This document shows positions 17,313 through 25,109 of a stretch of 64,000 nucleotides of DNA, piece after piece. The DNA lies in the NCBI RefSeq assembly GCF_000211475.1, contig NC_015474.1, positions 1,797,321 through 1,861,320 on the forward strand. The letters run 5' to 3'. The position numbers and the translations under genes are program-made. Position 1 is the first letter of the stretch; each line of letters opens with the position of its first letter. Under the pieces are notes generated by a model. It saw only the letters and a list, made by a program, of their open reading frames with translations, searched no databases and was not told the DNA's origin. The DNA is from Pyrococcus sp. NA2. GTDB taxonomy: Archaea; Methanobacteriota_B; Thermococci; Thermococcales; Thermococcaceae.

Positions 17313-17843
17313 TCACCTCAAACTCTCGGCTATTTTAAGTGTTATTGGACTTTCAATTAAGGCAGCAATGAAAATTAAAACTATTGAGATAGCAACGAGC
17401 TTGAAAAACTCTTTTGCATCTTCCTCCGTAATAATCTCCTCCTTCTTGCCCAAAGCGAACCTTAACAGCTCGTAAGGAATTTTAAATCCTGCTGCTCCGG
17501 CAATAATCATTCCGGGGATTTCAAAAACACCGTGCGGAAGGATTAGGAGTAATGTTTTGGTTAAACCTATCTGCCCAGCGGTGGTTTTTACTGCCGAACC
17601 TAGAATCATACCGTTAAAGGTTGAATTCCAAAGAGTTGTAGCTCCGAAAGTTACTGCTCCACTCCAGAGTATAAGAACAACTTTAAGGTTGTGCTTGAAG
17701 AAGAACAAAGCATCGGGATTAGGACTATCAAAAGGATCAAAGCCAAAATAAGCAGAATAATCATGATAACTTGCCGAAAATAATCCGAGAGTTATACTAA
17801 AAAGGAAAATAAACGTTGAAAAATAAAAAACTTGTCGAGACAT
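17313..17843 (-). CDS. SpoIIM/DUF95 integral membrane protein, copy 2
   Basis: 176 residues from ATG 17843 (MSRQVFYFS), 6 nt after AGGTG; the GTG at 17852 overlaps that site. N-terminal helix, FFKHNLKVVLILWSGAVTFG, STFNGMILG, the family hallmark LPHGVFEIPGMIIAGAAG and a final helix FIAALIESPITLKIAESLR. Third gene of the unit peptide (18393), family A (18133), SpoIIM. The same order, cyclically permuted, appears in the decayed cassette 13718-12797. Presumed role by family association: export, modification or self-protection for the hydrophobic peptide. Confidence 0.85.
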   Translation of the reverse strand: MSRQVFYFSTFIFLFSITLGLFSASYHDYSAYFGFDPFDSPNPDALFFFKHNLKVVLILWSGAVTFGATTLWNSTFNGMILGSAVKTTAGQIGLTKTLLLILPHGVFEIPGMIIAGAAGFKIPYELLRFALGKKEEIITEEDAKEFFKLVAISIVLIFIAALIESPITLKIAESLR

Positions 17844-17857
17844 CAAAAGCACCTGCC

Positions 17858-18133
17858 CTAGGCATGTATGTATAATCCAACTGCCAGCAATATCATACCC
17901 GTTACTACGGGTATAGTAGCGATTTTAAATTCAATGTTTTTGTCCAGAGCTGGTGGGCTTGCTCGATTGTAAAGTAGTGCAAGAAATGTTCCAAGCACTG
18001 GAAATGGGTACAGTAAAGCCCTTTGGAAATTTATGACACCCACTAAATCAAGAAACAAGAGGGCATTAAATATCCACGCTAGACCTATCATGAGCAAAAA
18101 GACGCACTTTTTCGTCAGAAACGTTCCCTCCAT
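17858..18133 (-). CDS. Small membrane protein, island family A ('SPPxxD')
   Basis: 91 residues from ATG 18133 (MEGTFLTKKCV), placed by GAGGGGTG 6 nt upstream. Three helices (VFLLMIGLAWIFNALLFLDLVGV; LLYPFPVLGTFLALLY; IATIPVVTGMILLAVGL) and the motif RASPPALDKN. Paralogue of 11202-11465 and 12797-13054. Lies between the 73-residue precursor and SpoIIM in what looks like the intact reference cassette of the island. Confidence 0.75.
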   Translation of the reverse strand: MEGTFLTKKCVFLLMIGLAWIFNALLFLDLVGVINFQRALLYPFPVLGTFLALLYNRASPPALDKNIEFKIATIPVVTGMILLAVGLYIHA

Positions 18134-18171
18134 CTTATACACCCCTCACTTCTATTATAGTTAAAATTTTT

Positions 18172-18393
18172 CTACAAAAACACCGCTGCTGAGCTCGGTG
18201 GAAAGAACAATGTAAGTAGGATGCCAGCAATTCCAAAACCTACTCCTACCAAATCTCCATGCGCTGCACTCCAGCAAGCTGAAGCGGCACTAAGGTAATA
18301 TGAAGCATTACTAACTTCAACTGTAATTGCTCCTCCTACCACCATTCCAATTGCCATCAACACCAACCCTATAACCAGGGCCTTCCTCCACAT
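18172..18393 (-). CDS. 73-residue precursor-like peptide (leader MWRKALV..., hydrophobic core)
   Basis: ATG 18393 lies 8 nt after GGAGGTG; the longer frame to 18462 runs through the promoter. Residues 1-21 (MWRKALVIGLVLMAIGMVVGG) look like a signal or leader peptide. The remaining ~52 residues (AITVEVSNASYYLSAASACW, SAAHGDLVGVGFGIAGIL, LTLFFPPSSAAVFL) are small, hydrophobic and nearly uncharged, with one Cys and a Pro pair near the end. The leader recurs at 13239 and 17307. First gene after the island promoter. I propose a secreted, possibly processed or circularised antimicrobial or signalling peptide; processing is unproven. Confidence 0.7.
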   Translation of the reverse strand: MWRKALVIGLVLMAIGMVVGGAITVEVSNASYYLSAASACWSAAHGDLVGVGFGIAGILLTLFFPPSSAAVFL

Positions 18394-18436
18394 TTGGAAC
18401 ACCTCCAAGTTCTTCACATCACAGATATCATGAGTA

Positions 18437-18480
18437 CTACTTAAGGTTTTTTCTAAACTCATGTTTTTTTGTTTATCTTA
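18437..18480 (-). promoter_or_regulatory. Island promoter, copy 1 (TAAGATAAAC box plus CCTTAAGTAG)
   Basis: Minus-strand TAAGATAAACAAAAAAAC (18480-18463), a 16-bp spacer, then CCTTAAGTAGTACTCATGA, the TATA-like part at 18446-18437. Transcription would start near 18415, some 20 nt ahead of the ATG at 18393. The same two blocks with the same spacing occur at 14821-14863. The divergent ABC-2 permease gene starts about 75 bp away, so the box may also influence it. Confidence 0.65.
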
Positions 18481-18556
18481 TTTTTGAATTGGCGACAATA
18501 GCCATAAAGTAATAATTTTAAGTAACTAAATTGCCATTCAAGAACTGGTGAGGTGT

Positions 18557-19528
18557 ATGAATGTCATGAACATCGCAATCAAAGATTTCGAAGTTAGCAT
18601 TAGAACAAGAAAATTCCAAATAATAATGATTCTCTTCGCAATAATCTCCCTGGGAATGATTTACAGCTCAAAAAGACTTGGTATAAGTGCAAACTTATAT
18701 AAAACGCCCTTCCAAATGCTCTTCCTCTCAAGCTTCTCCAATGCGTTCAACTACTCAATATCCCTATTGGGGATTCTCCTCGGGGCAACCGCAATAAGTG
18801 AGGAGATTGAGAAAGGAACCCTTAAGTTGATATCCTCAAAACCCGTGCATAGGGATGAGATACTTCTCGGCAAACTCCTGGGAGGTTTGTTAATACTCAC
18901 AATGGCTCTATCCCTGTTTTATATGATAACGATTTCTCTAGCTCTAATCCTGGGGGTTCCAGTAACTAGAGATGATTTAATGAAGTTCCTGGTAACCCTA
19001 CCTTTTAGCATCCTTTACGGCTTGGTCTTCCTAAGTGTAGGACTCCTCATCTCAACGTTCATTAGAAGGACAAAGAACGCAACTATAATGGCGATTTTTC
19101 TGTTCGTCTTCTTCAGCTTCATACTCCCAATGATCTCTGGAGTAATAGGATTAGCCATAGCTGGCCTTCCGCCGATTCCAGACATTCCAGAAGATGCCAC
19201 CAATCTAACTGAAGAGCAACTTCAAGAGTTATTCTTAAGGGATCCAGAGTACCAGGAGTGGCTGGTGAAGTTAACGACAACAGTTGAAAGGATACTCTAC
19301 ATCTCTCCAAATTACCACTATCAGGAAATAATAAGGATCTTATTTGGAGGGAAGCCTCAGATTAGTGAGATAGTTTCCGCCTTTGCGTATCAGCAGAGCG
19401 TCGTTGAAGATAGGCCAATCATGGAGAGCTTTGGGCTTATAAGAGGGAACATCATTTTACTGTTCCTCATGCTCGTCCTTCCCCTGGTGGTAACCTACAT
19501 AAGATTTATGAAAGGGAATTTAGCCTAG
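18557..19528 (+). CDS. ABC-2 type transporter permease (lone)
   Basis: About 323 residues, six hydrophobic helices, with the family block ISEEIEKGTLKLISSKPVHRDEILLGKLLGG. ATG 18557 (MNVMNIAIKDFE) aligns with the start of the paralogue at 28553 (MGALNIAVKELE) and follows GGTGA. Related to both permeases of the operon at 28.5-33.6 kb but has no ATPase beside it. It is divergent from the peptide island with only a short gap, so it could export or give resistance to the island peptide, possibly with the ATPase encoded at 29528; inference. Its stop overlaps the convergent thi4 by 4 bp. Confidence 0.85.
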   Translation: MNVMNIAIKDFEVSIRTRKFQIIMILFAIISLGMIYSSKRLGISANLYKTPFQMLFLSSFSNAFNYSISLLGILLGATAISEEIEKGTLKLISSKPVHRDEILLGKLLGGLLILTMALSLFYMITISLALILGVPVTRDDLMKFLVTLPFSILYGLVFLSVGLLISTFIRRTKNATIMAIFLFVFFSFILPMISGVIGLAIAGLPPIPDIPEDATNLTEEQLQELFLRDPEYQEWLVKLTTTVERILYISPNYHYQEIIRILFGGKPQISEIVSAFAYQQSVVEDRPIMESFGLIRGNIILLFLMLVLPLVVTYIRFMKGNLA

Positions 19529-20277
19529 AGCTTCCTCAATATTTCCTGGGCAGCCTTCCTTCCACTTAGGAACATTCCTCCGAATATCGGCCCCATCCTG
19601 GGAGCTCCGCTCACCGCATTGGCCGCCATTCCGGTAACGTAGAGCCCAGGGAAGATTTCTCTGGTGTTCTCAACTGTTAGCTTTTCTCCCTGCTCAGCCC
19701 ACATCGCTCCCTCTCCTGGGATTTTCTCTATTAATCCTCTCTTAAAGAGCAACTGGGCTATTTGTGCACCATGACCCGTTGAATCTACAACGTACTTGGC
19801 CTCAACAGTTAGCGGATCCACGTGCAATCCCGTCATTAGAACTGGGGTCCAGTTTATCACTATTCCAGAGACTCTGTTGTCCTTCACGACGAGATCCTCT
19901 ACCTCTATCATGTTGAATATCTTAACTCCCGCCTTGACCGTTTTGCTCGCTATCGTAGTTGCAACCTCTATTGCATCGGCCACGTAGTATCCTTTCTCGA
20001 ACTCCTCGTATCTTATACCGAACTCGTCGAGTATCTCCCTAGCCTCCTCCTGGACAACGACCTTGTTAAATCCCATCCCACCTCCCCAGATTCCGCCACC
20101 TATTGACAACTTCTTCTCGAATATCGCTACCTTTGCACCTCCCTTGGCGAGATAATATGCAGCGACCATTCCTGAAGGCCCAGCTCCAACTATGGCCACA
20201 TCTAGCTCAAGGCTATCAAGCAGGTCTCTATAGTAGCTCTCAATTATGGCCCTGCTTATGACGACCTCCCTGAGCAT
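19525..20277 (-). CDS. thi4: Thiazole biosynthesis enzyme Thi4 (sulfide-dependent ADP-thiazole synthase)
   Basis: About 250 residues, FAD/NAD-type fold with DVAIVGAGPSGMVAAYYLAK, IGGGIWGGGM and the C-terminal GLYVTGMAANAVSGAPRMGP motif. It makes ADP-thiazole from NAD and glycine. At the position of the sacrificial Cys of yeast THI4 this protein has His (GLHVDP), as in archaeal enzymes that take sulfide from solution and act catalytically. Start given at ATG 20277 (MLREVVISRA) behind GGTGATGGTG; ATG 20289 is the alternative. Monocistronic. Confidence 0.93.
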   Translation of the reverse strand: MLREVVISRAIIESYYRDLLDSLELDVAIVGAGPSGMVAAYYLAKGGAKVAIFEKKLSIGGGIWGGGMGFNKVVVQEEAREILDEFGIRYEEFEKGYYVADAIEVATTIASKTVKAGVKIFNMIEVEDLVVKDNRVSGIVINWTPVLMTGLHVDPLTVEAKYVVDSTGHGAQIAQLLFKRGLIEKIPGEGAMWAEQGEKLTVENTREIFPGLYVTGMAANAVSGAPRMGPIFGGMFLSGRKAAQEILRKL

Positions 20278-20308
20278 CACCATCACCATCGAAAACTCAG
20301 TTTTAGCA

Positions 20309-20767
20309 TTAAAAAACTTTGTTATAAGGAACCCTGGGAATGCCGAGCATCGAGAGAACGCTTGATATCTCCTCCGGTTTGTTGGTTGAGAATGACACGT
20401 TCATTCCGCTCCTCCTCTTAATCAGGACGCAACCTTTGGCCGGAACCGAGAAGTGCATTATCATCGATTTATACTGACAACTCATCCATCCCTCACTCAC
20501 CGAATACCACTCGATCTCCTCGAGCCTTATCGTCTTCCTTATAAGCAAGCCGAGCCTCCCCCTTATCTTGATAGACTCATTATCTATGAGTATTCTAATA
20601 GCAGAAGCATCCAAGACTATCGTCAGAACTACTATCCCTTCAACAGTGAGTATCTTTAAAGCTGATGGCTGGTTCCTGAGGTACACCATGAGAATGAGAA
20701 TTGGCAGAATTACTATGGCTAATATCGCGTTCATGAGTTTACTTGTGACGGTTTCTTCATATAACAT
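20309..20767 (-). CDS. Membrane protein with two N-terminal helices and a PH-like cytoplasmic domain
   Basis: 152 residues. Helices AILAIVILPILILMVYL and ILTVEGIVVLTIVLDASAI are followed by a beta-rich domain (SIKIRGRLGLLIRKTIRLEEIEWYSV, GCVLIKRRSG, PEEISSVLSML) that looks like the small bacterial/archaeal membrane-PH family. ATG 20767. No operon partner on the same strand nearby except thi4 32 bp downstream. Function unknown. Confidence 0.65.
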   Translation of the reverse strand: MLYEETVTSKLMNAILAIVILPILILMVYLRNQPSALKILTVEGIVVLTIVLDASAIRILIDNESIKIRGRLGLLIRKTIRLEEIEWYSVSEGWMSCQYKSMIMHFSVPAKGCVLIKRRSGMNVSFSTNKPEEISSVLSMLGIPRVPYNKVF

Positions 20768-20810
20768 GGAGCATTATTCTTTGTCAAGTTTAAAAAATTA
20801 AAGGAAGAAA

Positions 20811-22955
20811 TCAGCCAGAAACCTCAATGTTTATCTCCTTGAATTTTGTAACTCCATAGAGGAATGGACCGACCCAATCATCTGAGTCAAGGTAATCTGG
20901 GAACCAACCCATTATGTGCACATCATAGTCTCCATGCTCTATCTTTGAGAGATAAACTGGACGTTCGTAACCATTTATTGTCACTCTGAAGCCCAACTGG
21001 CTCCATACGTTTTGGATCAGGCTCATGACTTTCTCCCAAGGCGAAACATCTGCACTGTATATTAATGTTATCTGGTAATCAGATGGATTTATTCCAGCTT
21101 CTTGTAGCATTTGTCTGGCCTTTGCTATGTTGTACTCGTATTTGATTATTCCATATTCAGTGTAACCCGGCCACGGCTTCGGTATTGGACCCCAATTACG
21201 TTCAAGCAGATTGTTGTAGACTATTTTTGCTATCTGATCATATGGTATTGCGTAAGCTAACGCCTGCCTAACCTTAACATTATCAAAGGGCTTCCTTTGA
21301 GTATTGAAGATAATGAACGTCTGGAAAGGCCTCAATATCTCCTTCTCGACAACTATCTTGAATCCATTGAGCGTCTTACCCTCAACATCCTCTATTTTTT
21401 CTGGAGGAATTGCTGCCAAATCCGCAGTTCCAGTTAGCAAGAGTTGCGTTCTTGAGACGGGGTCATTATTTATTATTATGACAACCCTCTTGTGTCCTGG
21501 GTTGTTTGTTGCGTTCCAGTAGTGTGGGTTGTATTCTAGGACTATGTAGGAGTTCTCTTGGTAGTCCTTCACGTAGAATGGTCCTGTTCCAACTGGGTAC
21601 TTGTGCATTAACTGGTGCGTCGCATCAGTAGAACCCTTCTGAACATAAGCCTTCCAAGCATCAGGATTCTTACCATAATCACTAGCCCTCAAAGCCTCCT
21701 CATACTTATCACCAAGCAAATACTCCATAGGGACTATACTTAAGAACGGATCCACTAGGATATTTAATATTCCCGCATAAGGGTGTGGTAGTACTAGTTT
21801 GAATACTCCTGCTGTTTTTCCTTTGTATCCGAAGAAGTCTAGTAGTTCTTGTAGGGATTTGACTTCTTTAGTCTTCCCGTGGTATTCTGCAATGAGTGGG
21901 TGGCTCTTTAAGTATTCATCAAACTCCTCCTCTGTCAAGGCTTGTGAGGCTGACACATTCATGAAGGTCTTGACCATCCAGCTGACGGAGTGTCCTAATC
22001 TGGCAACGCGCCAGAAGCTGAAGAGGACGTCAACAGCATCAATCGGATAAGTCTTGTCATGCCATGGATCATAAGCCTTCACACCACCCCTAATCACAAA
22101 GTACCACTCAGTACCCTCCTTATTGTGAGCCCAAGCCACCGCCAAATCAGGAGAAACCTCCTTAGTCTCCCCCTTCCAATAAGTAACTAAAGTATCACCA
22201 ATTTGATGCCAAATGGCCCAGCTAAATTCTTCGTAACTCCATGCCGGATCAAAGCTCTCCGGCCATCCAATCGTTGCAATTACAAGTGTTTCTGGATCGT
22301 TCTTGTAGTCTCCAATTCCAGTGGGTACTACTGGGGCATTCTTATCCTCCCAGAGGAGGTCGTATCTCTCCGCGAGAGTTGGATGGAAGTACCTACCCTT
22401 AACCCAACTCCAGTAAACACGAAGTTGCTTATTTTGGCCAAGTGGTACCTCTGGGACGTAGTAGTTTCCTAGGATGTAGAGGGCCTTGAATATCTCTGTT
22501 CTTATTTCTGGATTAGTCTCCCTCCTCGCAGCAATAACAAGAGCATCAACATTAGTATTCCTAAAGAAAGCAGGATTTATAATGCCAAACCCTTGTCCTT
22601 TTTCCATGAGTTCTTTTATTGAGGGAGTATTCTTTTCGTCGACGATGTATGTTATTCTTATGATTTTCTTGCCGCTTGGTATTTTAACTGTTGGTTCGGC
22701 GCCTTTTGGCCCAACAACGACTATTGCAGTGCCAGTATCAACGACTGTAACCTTACCCAACTCGAGAATAGCCTGGGTAACACCCTGGGGTTGAGGTTGA
22801 GTGGGGGTTGGCGACTGGGTTTGAGTTGGAGAACCAGTAGGAGACTGAGTTGGCGATGCCGTCTGAGTTGGTGTACCACCACCAATACAACCACTAGCCA
22901 CAACACCAAGCACCAAAACACCAACCAAAAGGATACTTACTAGTCCTTTACTCAT
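20811..22955 (-). CDS. Oligopeptide-type ABC solute-binding lipoprotein, C-terminally truncated, without permeases
   Basis: 714 residues. Lipoprotein signal ending VASGC (lipid-anchored Cys 23), a Thr/Ser/Pro/Gln-rich linker, a Pyrococcus-specific N-terminal domain, then SBP_bac_5 (from DPETLVIATIGWPESFDPAW). The family DYxDPD motif appears as DYLDSDDW, but the protein ends only about 20 residues later (FKEINIEVSG), where homologues continue for roughly 100-150 residues, so the C-terminal lobe is cut. No permease or ATPase genes adjoin. The first part is identical at DNA level (294 bp) to the gene at 63222. Probably a relic, or a binding protein used with another transporter. Confidence 0.8.
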   Translation of the reverse strand: MSKGLVSILLVGVLVLGVVASGCIGGGTPTQTASPTQSPTGSPTQTQSPTPTQPQPQGVTQAILELGKVTVVDTGTAIVVVGPKGAEPTVKIPSGKKIIRITYIVDEKNTPSIKELMEKGQGFGIINPAFFRNTNVDALVIAARRETNPEIRTEIFKALYILGNYYVPEVPLGQNKQLRVYWSWVKGRYFHPTLAERYDLLWEDKNAPVVPTGIGDYKNDPETLVIATIGWPESFDPAWSYEEFSWAIWHQIGDTLVTYWKGETKEVSPDLAVAWAHNKEGTEWYFVIRGGVKAYDPWHDKTYPIDAVDVLFSFWRVARLGHSVSWMVKTFMNVSASQALTEEEFDEYLKSHPLIAEYHGKTKEVKSLQELLDFFGYKGKTAGVFKLVLPHPYAGILNILVDPFLSIVPMEYLLGDKYEEALRASDYGKNPDAWKAYVQKGSTDATHQLMHKYPVGTGPFYVKDYQENSYIVLEYNPHYWNATNNPGHKRVVIIINNDPVSRTQLLLTGTADLAAIPPEKIEDVEGKTLNGFKIVVEKEILRPFQTFIIFNTQRKPFDNVKVRQALAYAIPYDQIAKIVYNNLLERNWGPIPKPWPGYTEYGIIKYEYNIAKARQMLQEAGINPSDYQITLIYSADVSPWEKVMSLIQNVWSQLGFRVTINGYERPVYLSKIEHGDYDVHIMGWFPDYLDSDDWVGPFLYGVTKFKEINIEVSG
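22646..22939 (-). repeat. 294-bp exact repeat shared with 63238-63531 (inverted)
   Basis: From the signal peptide through the Thr/Pro linker and into the N-terminal domain, this stretch is identical base for base with 63238-63531 on the opposite strand; the first mismatches are just before (GTAAG versus TTAAG) and after (ACATCG versus ACACCG). The flanking parts of the two genes are clearly diverged, so the identity reflects recent gene conversion rather than a recent whole-gene duplication. Confidence 0.9.
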
Positions 22956-23019
22956 GACTTACTCACCCAGGGAATATTAGTAACAATTAGAAAAATAAAA
23001 GTTTTTGATGTTAACTTTG

Positions 23020-23089
23020 TATAAAAGACAAAATATAGAGTTTCGATTTTGTGTTTAATATTTTGCTATTATTGTAACATTTAGTTACA
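23020..23089 (-). promoter_or_regulatory. Promoter and palindrome upstream of the solute-binding protein gene
   Basis: The 221-bp gap 22956-23176 is very AT-rich. A minus-strand TATA element CTTTTATAC lies at about 23022-23030, giving a leader of about 45 nt. TGTAAC-ATTTA-GTTACA at 23073-23089 is a perfect inverted repeat some 45 bp upstream of the TATA element, a possible activator site. A TGTTACAT half-site occurs in the gap before the related gene at 63222. Confidence 0.4.
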
Positions 23090-23176
23090 TATATTTAGCA
23101 AATATTTGTGCCATTTTACCAAATTTCTAGCAACATTAATATAAATAGCAATAAAAATGGGGTCTATTTATCCATG

Positions 23177-25105
23177 TTAACTTGCGGTATCAGGAAAATT
23201 ACTTTTCACGACATTTACCCATGTTGAGTGAAAGGCCGAACCCTTTCCATATTTCTCCACTTTTTCATCCGTTGTTAGGAAGTTCACGTTCCAACCAAGA
23301 AGCTTGGGCCAAAAGGCCTTGTAAAGGACAACGACTCCTGGAGGAACGTCCTCAGTCAACTTAACCTTCGTGACAACTCTACCTCTATCGTTGAATACGA
23401 TCACCTCGTCTCCATCCCTTATTCTCCTTTCAGCAGCATCCTTGGGATTCATGTAAAGGTTTGGATCTATAATTCCGTGGGTGTTATGGTATTGACTAGT
23501 TATGGTCATCCTATGGGTCGGGCTAAGTAACCTTAGAGGATAGCTCCCCTTGAACTTCCTGTATTCGGGGAAGGGACTTAGACCTCTCCCCACGGCCCTT
23601 TGAGAATAGAACTCTATCTTTCCACTCGGCGTTTTCCACTTTCTTTCTTTTTCAGGAATCTTTACGAATCCTTTCCTCTTCAACTCCTCAAAGCTTATCC
23701 CGTTCATCTCAAGGACCTTCTTTATCACATCTTCATCGCTCTCGTACAGGTAGTGATTCTTTATCCCCAAGGCCCTTGCAATCAATCTTGTTACTTCGCT
23801 ATTACTCTTTCCTGGGCCCTTGGCAACTGGCTCGTTGAGTAATACGTAGCGGTGGTAGTAGGAATCAACTATGTCCAGCCTTTCAAAGAACGTATTCGCG
23901 GGAAGAACGATATCTGAGTAAAGAGCTGTATCGGTGAGGAATATGTCGTGAGTAACAACGAAGACGTCACTTCTCTCCAATGCCTTCCTAAGCCTATTCT
24001 GGTTTGGATAACTCGCCAATGGGTTCGAGTTGTATATGTACAGGAACTTAATCCTTCCATCCTCTATAGCCTCACTTAGCTCCATTTGAGGAATCCTTGT
24101 CTCAGGTTTTGTTCTTAAGAACTTCGCCTCCGCATAGCTTTTGTCTATCGTCTTCATATCATATATGAAGCCAAATCTGTGGCCAACGAGGGCTGGAAGA
24201 ATTGCTATAGCCCTAACAGCCTCTCCTCCCGCTAAAGATCTTTGGAAGCCATATCCTATGTGAATTATCCCCCTTTTCTCCGCGAACTCCCTTGCGAATT
24301 CCTTAATTCTCTCAACTCCTACTCCCGTCTCCTTACTTATGTAATCAAGTGATAAATTAATTACATAATTCTTGAATTCTTCAAAACCATAAACGTTTTT
24401 CCTCACGAAATCTTTGTCGTAAAGTTCTTCCTCTATCATGACCTTAGCAACGCCAAGTGCAAAGAGGACGTCCGTATCTGGTTTCACTTGGAAGAATTTA
24501 TCACTCCTCTTTGCAGTTTCTGTTTTAACAACGTCAACGGTCCATATCTCCACTCCGCTCCTCTTAGCCAACATAAAGCCATGAATGTTCGTCCAGAATG
24601 CATTGATCCCCCAATAGACTATCAATTTATGTCTAGGAATATCCTCTGGATCGATTCCGATGGCAGTTCCGTAAATGTCCTTGAGAGCTTCCTGCCCTGC
24701 TCTATCACATATTGCTCCATCTATTAGGGAGGCATTTAAATAGTGAAACAACCTCCTCGGAAAATAGTAGTTGACAACCCCTCTATCTCCTGCGTAATTA
24801 TAAACCAGCACACTTTCGCTTCCATACTCTTTTATGGTCTCCGTTATCTTTTCAGCGATAATGGAAAGTGCCTTCTCCCACGATATTTCTCTAAAATCCT
24901 CTTTCCCTCTTTTTCCTTCCCTTATCAGTGGTGTCCTTAATCTATCACTTGAATGGAACCACTTTGGAAGCAAGGCTCCCTTGGGACAGAGAAAGCCTCT
25001 TGTTATGGGATGCTCTGGATTTCCCCTCACATAAAGCTTCCCATTTCTAACTTCACTTATTATCGAACAGGTATCATAGCAATCCCTCATGCATGCTGAA
25101 AACAT
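23177..25105 (-). CDS. Molybdopterin/tungstopterin oxidoreductase catalytic subunit
   Basis: About 642 residues. N-terminal [4Fe-4S] motif CMRDCYDTC with the fourth Cys in GFLCPKGALL, then the bis-MGD domains and a C-terminal molydop-binding domain (MTITSQYHNTHGIIDPNLYMN). Homologous in layout to fdhA at 7415 but from another subfamily; the metal-ligand region is IDGAICDRAGQEAL, so the substrate is not formate by default. Start ATG 25105 (MFSACMRDC) follows GGGAGGTGAT. Third gene of a unit with two small proteins (25376 and 25657). No membrane or electron-transfer subunits are adjacent. Confidence 0.85.
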   Translation of the reverse strand: MFSACMRDCYDTCSIISEVRNGKLYVRGNPEHPITRGFLCPKGALLPKWFHSSDRLRTPLIREGKRGKEDFREISWEKALSIIAEKITETIKEYGSESVLVYNYAGDRGVVNYYFPRRLFHYLNASLIDGAICDRAGQEALKDIYGTAIGIDPEDIPRHKLIVYWGINAFWTNIHGFMLAKRSGVEIWTVDVVKTETAKRSDKFFQVKPDTDVLFALGVAKVMIEEELYDKDFVRKNVYGFEEFKNYVINLSLDYISKETGVGVERIKEFAREFAEKRGIIHIGYGFQRSLAGGEAVRAIAILPALVGHRFGFIYDMKTIDKSYAEAKFLRTKPETRIPQMELSEAIEDGRIKFLYIYNSNPLASYPNQNRLRKALERSDVFVVTHDIFLTDTALYSDIVLPANTFFERLDIVDSYYHRYVLLNEPVAKGPGKSNSEVTRLIARALGIKNHYLYESDEDVIKKVLEMNGISFEELKRKGFVKIPEKERKWKTPSGKIEFYSQRAVGRGLSPFPEYRKFKGSYPLRLLSPTHRMTITSQYHNTHGIIDPNLYMNPKDAAERRIRDGDEVIVFNDRGRVVTKVKLTEDVPPGVVVLYKAFWPKLLGWNVNFLTTDEKVEKYGKGSAFHSTWVNVVKSNFPDTAS

Positions 25106-25109
25106 GATA

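Noticed and set aside
22486..22924. Plus- and minus-strand frames inside the solute-binding protein gene that recur identically near 63.3 kb
   Set aside because: They are shadow frames produced by the 294-bp identical repeat, not independent genes.
23073..23089. Palindrome TGTAAC-ATTTA-GTTACA as a definite operator
   Set aside because: Kept only as a low-confidence regulatory note: a 6-bp arm in very AT-rich DNA can occur by chance and the second gene has only a half-site.
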